From JAJTGZ01 sp964403525 (GTDB taxonomy: Bacteria > Planctomycetota > Phycisphaerae > Phycisphaerales > UBA1924), in NCBI GenBank assembly GCA_964403525.1, contig CAYOGE010000009.1, positions 1 through 64,000 of the forward strand: a stretch of DNA of 64,000 nucleotides, in the 5' to 3' direction. The translations under genes were made by a program, and so were the position numbers. The notes beneath the pieces were generated by a model that saw only the letters and a list, made by a program, of their open reading frames with translations, had not been told where the DNA came from and made no database searches. Every line of letters begins with the position of its first letter. Within the stretch, counting starts at the first letter, position 1. Positions 57,806 to 64,000 of this stretch are shown in pieces.

Positions 57806-59002
57806 GTGCAAGACCACACCCGCACCAAGCCGCTGATCGACGCCGCCCTCGCCGACCTGCGCGCCATCCGGCACGACCTGCACGCCCACCCCGAAATCGC
57901 TTACCAGGAGCGGCGCACCAGCGAGGTTGTCCAGCGCGAGCTCACGCGCCTGGGCATCCCCTTCAAGGCCGGGTGCGCCGGCGGCACCGGCGTGATCGCT
58001 CACCTCGCCCCCACCAACGCCGCCGACAACGCAAGGCCCGCCATCGGGCTCCGCGCCGACATGGATGCGCTCCCCATCACCGAGGCCACCGGCCTCCCCT
58101 ACGCGTCCACCGCGCCCGGCACCATGCACGCCTGCGGGCACGACGGGCACACCGCCATCCTCCTCGGCGCCGCCCGCATCCTGCAGCAGCTCCACCGCCC
58201 ACGCCCCATCACGCTCGTCTTCCAACCCGCCGAAGAGGGCGGCGCCGGCGGCAAGCGCCTCTGCGACGAGGGCCTGCTCGAGGGCAGGATCATCGGCACA
58301 CCCATCGAGAAGATGTTCGGTCTCCACGGCTGGCCCGAGTTCAACCTCGGCATCATCGGCACGCGCCCGGGCCCGCTGCTGGCCAGCACCGACGAGATGA
58401 AGGTCGTCATCACCGGGCTCGCCTCGCACGCCGCCCAGCCCCACTACTCGCGCGACCCCATCGTCGCCATGGCCGCCTGCATCACCGCCTGCCAGACCGT
58501 CGTCAGCCGCAGCATCTCGCCCTTTGACTCCGTCGTCGTCTCCATCTGCCTGGCCAACGGCGGCACCGCCCGCAACATCATCCCGTCGCAGGCTACGTTC
58601 CAGGCCACGCTCCGCTGCCTGCGCAGCCAGACGCGCGACACCGCCCGCGAGCGCCTCTCAACCATCATCACCCACACCGCCCAGGCGCACGGCTGCTCCG
58701 CCGAGGTCACCTGGCACGACGGCTACCCCGTCACCCACAACGACCCCGCCCTCACCGATCAGTTCTTCACACTCGCCGACAACTGGCTCGGCAAAGACCG
58801 GGTCACCCGCGTCGAGACGCCGACAATGGGCGGCGAAGACTTCTCCTTCTACGCCCAGAAAGTCCCCGCCGTCTTCTTCTGCCTCGGCCTCAAGCCGCAG
58901 AACAAGGACCGCTACCCCTACCTCCACCAGCCCGACTTCGACTTCAACGACGACGCCATCCCCCTCGGCGTCGAGGCCTTCTGCAGGCTCGCCACGGCGT
59001 AA
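57806..59002 (+). CDS. M20 family amidohydrolase
   Basis: 398 aa. Metallo-peptidase family M20D: LRADMDALPITEATGLPYAS, HACGHDGHTAILLGAARIL, FQPAEEGGAGGKRLCDEG (the catalytic Glu pair), GLHGWPEFNLGIIG, and TMGGEDFSFYAQKVPAVFFCLG near the end. Related enzymes hydrolyse N-acyl amino acids (IAA-amino acid hydrolase, hippurate hydrolase, N-acetyldiaminopimelate deacetylase). Start is GTG at 57806. The exact substrate is not decidable here. Confidence 0.92.
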   Translation: MQDHTRTKPLIDAALADLRAIRHDLHAHPEIAYQERRTSEVVQRELTRLGIPFKAGCAGGTGVIAHLAPTNAADNARPAIGLRADMDALPITEATGLPYASTAPGTMHACGHDGHTAILLGAARILQQLHRPRPITLVFQPAEEGGAGGKRLCDEGLLEGRIIGTPIEKMFGLHGWPEFNLGIIGTRPGPLLASTDEMKVVITGLASHAAQPHYSRDPIVAMAACITACQTVVSRSISPFDSVVVSICLANGGTARNIIPSQATFQATLRCLRSQTRDTARERLSTIITHTAQAHGCSAEVTWHDGYPVTHNDPALTDQFFTLADNWLGKDRVTRVETPTMGGEDFSFYAQKVPAVFFCLGLKPQNKDRYPYLHQPDFDFNDDAIPLGVEAFCRLATA

Positions 59003-59007
59003 CACTT

Positions 59008-59034
59008 CCCTCTCCCGGCTTTGCTGGGAGAGGG
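59008..59034. repeat. Dispersed GC-rich hairpin after the amidohydrolase
   Basis: Stem CCCTCTCCCGGC (59008-59019) / GCTGGGAGAGGG (59023-59034), one G.T pair, TTT loop, followed by further small palindromes to about 59140 and GGGTGAGGGTGCC. Same family as 24364-24470 and 52510-52651. Confidence 0.7.
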
Positions 59035-59243
59035 TGGCCGCCGTGCTTTCGGGAGCGGAGCGCACGAAAGCCGGAAGTGAAGGAGTACGCGCAGCGTCTG
59101 CTGAATACCCGCCTTCGAGGCCGGGTGAGGGTGCCTTGACTCCGCGTCCGCACGCGACACCACGCCTCAGCACCCACGCCCCATAAGCCCGATCGCAGAC
59201 AATCACTACCCCCGCCTCCATTCCTGTGGTACGTTTCAAGCAC

Positions 59244-59849
59244 ATGCGTTCACTCGTCACCGCAACCGCCGCCGCCCTCGCCACCTGCGTGGCCGCACAC
59301 GCGGACCCTGTCACCGTCACCGTTTACGTCTTCAACTACGACTTCAGCCAGGTCCATCCCACGCCCCCCTTCCCGCCAAACGCACCGCCAGACGACCCGA
59401 CCATCCGCGTCGGCGACACCATCCGCTGGCAGCGCGTGAGCGGCACCCACAACGTGCGCTCGTGCGCCGGCACGCCCGAGCAGTTCAACTCGCCCTACCT
59501 CACCTCCAGCGCGCCGACCTTCTCGCACACGTACACACACGTGGGCCACTTCGAGTACTACTGCACGCCCCACGGCTTCGACATCGGCGGCAACTTCGCC
59601 GGCGGCATGTCGGGGTTCGTTGACGTGCTCCCCGCGCCGTGCGCGGCCGACCTCGGCACCACCGGCGGCGTGCCCGGCCAGGACGGCCAGCTCAACAACA
59701 ACGACTTCATCGTCTTCATCGACTACTTCTTCGCGGGCAACACCGCCGCCGACATCGGCACCACCGGCGGGCTCGCGGGCGCCGACGGGCGCTTCGACAA
59801 CAACGACCTGATCGTCTACATCGACCGGTTCTTCGCTGGCTGCCCGTAG
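59244..59849 (+). CDS. Secreted cupredoxin with GC-type dockerin
   Basis: 201 aa. Signal peptide MRSLVTATAAALATCVAAHA. Residues ~22-125 are a plastocyanin-like domain: DPTIRVGDTIRWQRVSGTHNVRSC, then FEYYCTPHGFDIGGNFAGGM, with His of THNV, Cys of YYC, His of TPHG and Met of GGM as the type 1 copper ligands. The rest is QLNNNDFIVFIDYFF / RFDNNDLIVYIDRFF ending FAGCP. So a small copper protein carries the dockerin-like tail. ATG at 59244 chosen over a GTG at 59226 because the signal peptide starts here. Confidence 0.9.
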   Translation: MRSLVTATAAALATCVAAHADPVTVTVYVFNYDFSQVHPTPPFPPNAPPDDPTIRVGDTIRWQRVSGTHNVRSCAGTPEQFNSPYLTSSAPTFSHTYTHVGHFEYYCTPHGFDIGGNFAGGMSGFVDVLPAPCAADLGTTGGVPGQDGQLNNNDFIVFIDYFFAGNTAADIGTTGGLAGADGRFDNNDLIVYIDRFFAGCP

Positions 59850-60004
59850 CACGCGCTCGCTGCGCCGGCGTGTTCAGCGACGCCACCCCGACGACCACCG
59901 AACACCGCGCAGCAGTTTTTCTGACATTTTTCAATTCTCCGCTGTGAGATCCGCCCCGCGCCAGACATGAGGCGTGTGGACCGACACACAAAGGGAGATC
60001 CACC

Positions 60005-60601
60005 ATGAACCGCTCACACCTCATCGCCGCGGCGGCCCTCGGCCTCACCGCCACCGTCGCGCTCGCCGACACCTTCACCGTCTACGTCTTCAACCGCGAG
60101 TTCAGCCAGAATGACCCCACCAACCCGGCGGGCCTCCCGGAAGACCCGACCATCCACGTCGGCGACACCGTGCACTGGGTCACCACGCAGGGCTTCCACA
60201 CGGTTCACAGCCTCGCCGGCTCCGCCGAGACGTTCGACTCCGGCTTCATGCAGACCGGTAACACCTTCGACCACACATTCACCGTTGCGGGCGTCTACGA
60301 GTACTACTGCGCCTTCCACGGCTCCGACAACGGCGACGGCACCGCCAGCGGGATGGCCGGCGTCGTCACCGTCATGCCCGCCACGCCCGCGTGCCCGGCC
60401 GACCTTGGCGTGCAGGGCGGCGGCCAGGGGCAAGACGGCGTGCTCGACAACAACGACTTCATCGCGTTCATCGACCTCTTCTTCAGCCAGAGCCCCGCTG
60501 CGGACGTTGGCGTGCAGGGCGGCATCGCCGGCAGCGACAACGCCTGGGACAACAACGACTTTGTCGTTTTCATCAACGACTTCTTCAACGGCTGCCCGTA
60601 A
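60005..60601 (+). CDS. Secreted cupredoxin with GC-type dockerin (paralogue)
   Basis: 198 aa. AAAGGGAG before ATG 60005; signal peptide MNRSHLIAAAALGLTATVALA. Plastocyanin-like domain DPTIHVGDTVHWVTTQGFHTVHSL ... YEYYCAFHGSDNGDGTASGM with His, Cys, His and Met ligand positions kept. Tail VLDNNDFIAFIDLFF / AWDNNDFVVFINDFF ending FNGCP, both repeats slightly degenerate. Paralogue of the preceding gene by tandem duplication. Confidence 0.9.
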   Translation: MNRSHLIAAAALGLTATVALADTFTVYVFNREFSQNDPTNPAGLPEDPTIHVGDTVHWVTTQGFHTVHSLAGSAETFDSGFMQTGNTFDHTFTVAGVYEYYCAFHGSDNGDGTASGMAGVVTVMPATPACPADLGVQGGGQGQDGVLDNNDFIAFIDLFFSQSPAADVGVQGGIAGSDNAWDNNDFVVFINDFFNGCP

Positions 60602-61230
60602 GCACCCGCCGCACCGCCTGCACACAACCCGCACATCGCACGCAAGGCGCGCCGCAGGGCGCGCCTTTTTTTCACGCTCGGCCCGCCGGATAACCCCTCA
60701 CAGCGTGCCAACACGCGCGCGAATCCGGGTAAGCCATGCCGCACACCCCCCAGTTTCACGGAAAACTCAGCGAAAATTGGCCCTTCTACGCACCCGCGCC
60801 CTTGCGAAGAGCGCATTTGGTGGTAATCTGTTCCATCGGCCGCGGCATTCGTACCGCGGCCTGTGGGTGGCTCGGAGAGCTCCGTTTGAAACACAAAAGC
60901 AGCCGGCTGGCTCCTTTGAGGAACGCCCGCTGATCATCCGCCGACCGATTCGCGTCGGCACAGCACAGAAACATCAAGGCCCGCGGAAAGCAGTTTGAGC
61001 GTGTTGTTTGTCGGAAGCGCAACACGCGAGGGCTCGCACCGCGGGTCTTGTGTTTTTTGCCGGGCACCAACACTGCCACACCGTCCGCCCTGCCGAGCGC
61101 GAAATCCGACCGCCTGAATCGGCCGTCCGCTCCCCCATTGTAAGGTATTTGTACGGAATCGACCAATCGATCCTTGCATGCTCCGAACATCCGTGTACAC
61201 TCGTCAATACACGAATCAAAGGGGGCCACC
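60602..61230. other. Intergenic, 629 bp, no gene seen
   Basis: Starts with the terminator at 60644-60672. The rest shows no supported gene; an A/T-richer stretch at about 61135-61165 is the likely promoter zone of the small gene at 61231. Confidence 0.45.
60644..60672 (+). terminator. Intrinsic terminator after the second cupredoxin gene
   Basis: 10-bp perfect stem AAGGCGCGCC / GGCGCGCCTT around GCAG, then a run of T (TTTTTC). Confidence 0.9.
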
Positions 61231-61782
61231 ATGACCGCAGCCGTGCAGGAATACAACGCCATCGTCATCCGTGCCCACCAGCGGGCCCTGGAGGTCCTGC
61301 TCCAGCTCGTTGACCGAGCCACCGACCCGAGCGAGCTGCGCCGTCTGGCCGCCCTGCTGCTCCACGCGCGGGCCGTCAAGGTGGCCGCCGACCGGCCCCC
61401 ACCCCCACCCCCCCGCCGCGTAGAGCGGGTTTCCAACCCGCTTTCGCCCGTAGAACGGGTTTCCAACCCGCTGACCCCCGCGGACCACCGATCCCCGCCC
61501 GACGCCGCACCTACTCCCCAATCGTCTTCTTCCGGCGCAGAATGTGGTGGTACGCCTGCGCAAAGCGGTGCGCCTCATCCCGCACCGACTGCAGCAGCCG
61601 CAGGCCCGCGTGCGAGCGCGACAGGCGGTGAGGCTCCGGCAGCACCCCTCCATCTGGCCCCTGCACGTACAGCAGTTCCTCCTTCTTCGCCAGGCTCACC
61701 ACCATCGGCGGCTGCCGTTCAAGCTGGCGCAGGGCATCAAGCGCTGCGCTCAGCTGACCCTGCCCGCCGTCGATCAGGATGA
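61231..61782 (+). CDS. Short hypothetical gene, 3' part antisense to uvrC
   Basis: 183 aa as an open frame, but probably only the first ~55-95 codons matter. AAAGGGGG precedes the ATG and the start (TAAVQEYNAIVIRAHQRALEVLL, then LRRLAALLLHARAVKVAADRP) forms convincing helices. After a Pro run the frame passes through two RVSNPL repeats and then runs 272 bp opposite the uvrC 3' end, Ala/Pro/Ser-rich. The frame may have lost its own stop, through a frameshift or repeat insertion near 61400-61480. Not recognised. Confidence 0.5.
   Translation: MTAAVQEYNAIVIRAHQRALEVLLQLVDRATDPSELRRLAALLLHARAVKVAADRPPPPPPRRVERVSNPLSPVERVSNPLTPADHRSPPDAAPTPQSSSSGAECGGTPAQSGAPHPAPTAAAAGPRASATGGEAPAAPLHLAPARTAVPPSSPGSPPSAAAVQAGAGHQALRSADPARRRSG
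61420..61472 (+). repeat. Two 30-bp spaced copies of a GCGGGTTTCCAACCCGCT hairpin
   Basis: GTAGAGCGGGTTTCCAACCC at 61420 and GTAGAACGGGTTTCCAACCC at 61450, each with a 6-7 bp stem around TCC. Resembles palindromes seen many times in planctomycete genomes. Encodes RVSNPL twice in the small gene. Confidence 0.85.
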
Positions 61783-62869
61783 CATCGGGGTAGAGCTCGT
61801 GCCCGGCCCCCGCGTCGCGGAAGCGCCTGCTCACCACCTCGCGCATGGCGTCAAAGTCGTTGTTCCCCACCGTCTTCACCTTGAAGCGCCGGTACGCCTC
61901 CTTGAACGGCCGCCCGTCAACAAAGCAGACCTTGCTCCCCACCGTCTCGCCCCCCATCAGGTGCGCGATGTCGAACCCCTCCACACACCGCACCGGTTCC
62001 TCCAGGCCCAGCAGCTTCTGCAGCGAGCGGCCCCCCTTCTCGCTGTCGACCCACTCGGTCTCGGTCTCGGGCTGGAACCCGTCGCCGATGCTCGCCCGCT
62101 GGTCCAGCTTCTCAAGGGTCTTGATCTGGTCGCGCAGCACCGCTGCGCGTTCAAAGTGCATCCCCTCCGCCGCGCGCTCCATCTCGGCCGTCAGCTCGCG
62201 CACCATCGCGCTGCGCTTGCTCCCCAGGAACCGCACGAAGCGGTCAACGTCCGCCCGGTACGCCTCCACGCCGATCTTCGCCGCGCACGGCGCTGTGCAC
62301 TGGCCGATCGCGTGCAGGATGCACGGCCTGAAGTACGCGTTCTTCGGGTCGTCCGGGGTGATCTCGAGGTCGCACGTGCGGAACCTGAAGACGCGCTGCA
62401 GCATCTGGACCGCCTCGCGCAGCGCACCGGCGTTGGTAAACGGCCCGAAGAGCTTCGCGCCCGCCAGGTCCGCGTCGGCCGGGCTGCGCGTCACCACCAC
62501 CCGCGGGAACGGCTCGCGCTGCGTCACCGCCAGGTACGGGAAGCTCTTGCCGTCCTTGAGCCGCACGTTGTACCGCGGCGGCGGCTTCAGGTCCTTGATT
62601 AGGCGCGACTCCATCAGCAGCGCTTCCCACTCTCCCTCGCACTCGATCACGTCGAAGTCTTCGACCACGTCGAGCATCGGCTCCTTCTTAAAGCCCAGCT
62701 CGGCCGACGGCACGAAGTAGCTGCTCACCCGGTCGGGCAGGCTCGACGCCTTCCCCACGTACACAACCGTGCCGTCGGCGTCCTTCATCAGATAGACACC
62801 CGGCACCGCGCTGAGGGACCTCGCTTTTTTCAGCAGCTTTTCAAGCCGCTCTCGGCGTGCCTGCGGCAT
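61511..62869 (-). CDS. uvrC: Excinuclease ABC subunit C, without HhH tail
   Basis: 452 aa against ~600 for most UvrC. Cuts both sides of a lesion in nucleotide excision repair. GIY-YIG nuclease (GVY 24-26, YVG 37-39, with Arg47), a Cys-rich segment (CDLEITPDD...CILHAIGQCTAPC), UvrB-binding helix MHFERAAVLRDQIKTLEKL, and the RNase-H-like C-terminal nuclease (GFDIAHLMGG, ILIDGGQGQL, DEAHRFA). The protein stops at YHHILRRKKTIGE where the tandem helix-hairpin-helix normally begins. ATG at 62869; a longer GTG-type upstream start is rejected. Confidence 0.93.
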   Translation of the reverse strand: MPQARRERLEKLLKKARSLSAVPGVYLMKDADGTVVYVGKASSLPDRVSSYFVPSAELGFKKEPMLDVVEDFDVIECEGEWEALLMESRLIKDLKPPPRYNVRLKDGKSFPYLAVTQREPFPRVVVTRSPADADLAGAKLFGPFTNAGALREAVQMLQRVFRFRTCDLEITPDDPKNAYFRPCILHAIGQCTAPCAAKIGVEAYRADVDRFVRFLGSKRSAMVRELTAEMERAAEGMHFERAAVLRDQIKTLEKLDQRASIGDGFQPETETEWVDSEKGGRSLQKLLGLEEPVRCVEGFDIAHLMGGETVGSKVCFVDGRPFKEAYRRFKVKTVGNNDFDAMREVVSRRFRDAGAGHELYPDVILIDGGQGQLSAALDALRQLERQPPMVVSLAKKEELLYVQGPDGGVLPEPHRLSRSHAGLRLLQSVRDEAHRFAQAYHHILRRKKTIGE

Positions 62870-63038
62870 GGGGCATTCTACGAACGCGGGCCCCCGTGGT
62901 TCCGGCCCGCCCGCCGCGGCGCACGCCGCGGCGGCGCTGTTTTCCCGGCCGTACCCTGCCCGGTTACCCGCCCGCGTTCCGCTCTCCCCGGCCCCGGTCC
63001 TCGCAACCCGCCACCCCAACTCCGGAGACGTTCAACCG

Positions 63039-64000
63039 ATGCCCTACAAGTCGTCCATCCTCGAGGCGGTCGGCAACACGCCGCTGGTGAAGCTCAACAA
63101 AGTGGTTGACGCCTCCTGCGCCACCGTGCTGGTCAAGTGCGAGTACATGAACCCCACCGGCTCGATCAAGGACCGCATGGCGGTCCACATCCTCAACCAG
63201 AGCGAGAAGCAGGGGCTGATCCGGCCCGGCGCCACGATCGTCGAGAACACCTCGGGCAACACCGGCCAGGGCGTGGCGATGTGGGCCGCGGTGCGCGGCT
63301 ATCGCTGCGTCTTCACCATGCCCGACAAGATGAGCCTCGAGAAGGTGAACATGCTCAAGTCGTTCGGGGCCGAGGTGGTGATCACGCCCACCGACGTGCC
63401 CGGCGACAGCCCGCAGCACTACGTAGAGACCGCCAAGCGGATCGCCCGCGAGACGCCGGGCGCGTTCTACGTCAACCAGTACCACAACCCGCTCAACATC
63501 GACGCGCACGAGCTCTCAACCGGCCCGGAGATCTGGCGCGACTGCGACGGCAAGGTGGACGCCGTCGTGCTGGGGGCCGGCACCGGCGGCACGCTCTCGG
63601 GCACCGGCCGCTACTTCAAGAAGAACCACCCGCACGTGAAGATCATCGGCGTCGATCCGATCGGCTCGGTCCACTACCACTACTTCTACACCAAGACCAT
63701 GCCCACCCCGCACGTGTACAAGGTCGAGGGCATCGGCGAGGACATCCTCTGCGACGCGATGGACTACTCCGTCGTCGACGAGTTCTTCCAGACCAACGAC
63801 AAAGAGGCGTTCACCATGGCCAGGCGCCTGGTGCGCGAAGAGGGCCTCTTCTGCGGCGGCTCGTCCGGCTGCAACGTCCACATCGCGGTGCAGATCGCCC
63901 GCCAGCTCGGGCCGGGCAAGACCGTCGTCACCGTCCTGCCCGACTCGGCGACGCGCTACACCACCAAGTTCCTCAACGACCAGTGGATGAAGGACTACGG
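63039..64000 (+). CDS. Cysteine synthase / cystathionine beta-synthase family (cut by window end)
   Basis: At least 320 aa, continuing past the window. GGAG precedes ATG 63039. PLP-dependent beta-family: the Schiff-base Lys44 in PTGSIKDRMA, substrate loop NTSGNTGQG near 70-78, phosphate loop GAGTGGTLSGTGRY and GGSSGCNVHIA. Makes cysteine from O-acetylserine or condenses homocysteine with serine. The spacing GVDPIGSVHYHYFYT is longer than in CysK and resembles cystathionine beta-synthase, so CBS activity is possible; the C-terminal part needed to decide lies outside. Confidence 0.9.
   Translation, partial: MPYKSSILEAVGNTPLVKLNKVVDASCATVLVKCEYMNPTGSIKDRMAVHILNQSEKQGLIRPGATIVENTSGNTGQGVAMWAAVRGYRCVFTMPDKMSLEKVNMLKSFGAEVVITPTDVPGDSPQHYVETAKRIARETPGAFYVNQYHNPLNIDAHELSTGPEIWRDCDGKVDAVVLGAGTGGTLSGTGRYFKKNHPHVKIIGVDPIGSVHYHYFYTKTMPTPHVYKVEGIGEDILCDAMDYSVVDEFFQTNDKEAFTMARRLVREEGLFCGGSSGCNVHIAVQIARQLGPGKTVVTVLPDSATRYTTKFLNDQWMKDY

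Overview
The window looks like chromosome of a GC-rich planctomycete, most likely class Phycisphaerae. Three things point there. Eleven secreted proteins end in a duplicated EF-hand-like C-terminal module (GxDG..DNNDF..FID.FF, usually closing in GC), which resembles the family usually called GC-type dockerins in Phycisphaerales. Three further secreted proteins end in PEP-CTERM-like tails with a P(T/A)PG variant. There is also a membrane protein with the CxxCGYxLxG...CPxC tail typical of planctomycetes. No database search was possible; functions rest on motifs read in the translations.

Layout. 1-11.5 kb (minus strand): a UbiA-type prenyltransferase, a secreted protein with a triplicated domain, then four dockerin-tailed secreted proteins; three of these are followed by strong intrinsic terminators. 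11.8-15.4 kb (minus): glmS, a DsbD N-domain protein and a thioredoxin-fold protein in one direction, ended by a hairpin. 15.7-25.4 kb (mostly plus): a cyclic-nucleotide-binding/DUF1003 protein, a GlmM-like mutase, a RAYT (Y1/HUH) transposase with an 85-bp x 3 palindromic array, purB, mgtC-like (minus), der, a serine hydrolase and an O6-alkylguanine-DNA alkyltransferase. 25.4-31.2 kb: the zinc-ribbon-tailed protein, a YacL-like PIN/TRAM protein, a secreted TPR-like protein and a GAF-SpoIIE phosphatase. 31.4-34.7 kb: two PEP-CTERM-like proteins flanking a decayed IS1595-type transposase. 34.9-43 kb: a SPINDLY/OGT-like glycosyltransferase, a double ABC-2 permease, an ECF sigma factor with a coupled anti-sigma candidate, then on the minus strand a small membrane protein, a HIT hydrolase, an MBL-fold protein and coaD.

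43.1-50.8 kb (plus): five dockerin-tailed secreted proteins in a row; a 24-base G tract lies upstream of the last. 50.9-56.5 kb is the translation block: metG, tRNA-Thr, tuf, rpmG, tRNA-Trp, secE, nusG. This is the classical tRNA-Thr/tuf/tRNA-Trp/secE/nusG order, but it stops at a terminator after nusG instead of continuing into rplK. 56.6-64 kb: an orphan iron-type solute-binding lipoprotein, an M20 amidohydrolase, two small cupredoxin-dockerin fusions, a short hypothetical gene, uvrC (minus, lacking the usual HhH tail) and the start of a cysteine-synthase-family gene cut by the window end.

How it fits together: the housekeeping genes are ordinary in identity. The distinctive part is the secreted arsenal: unrelated N-terminal domains (beta-propellers, pre-peptidase-like domains, cupredoxins, lectin-like repeats) joined to one interchangeable C-terminal Ca-loop module whose DNA is almost identical between some neighbours. 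No cohesin-like or other obvious receptor for this module is visible here.
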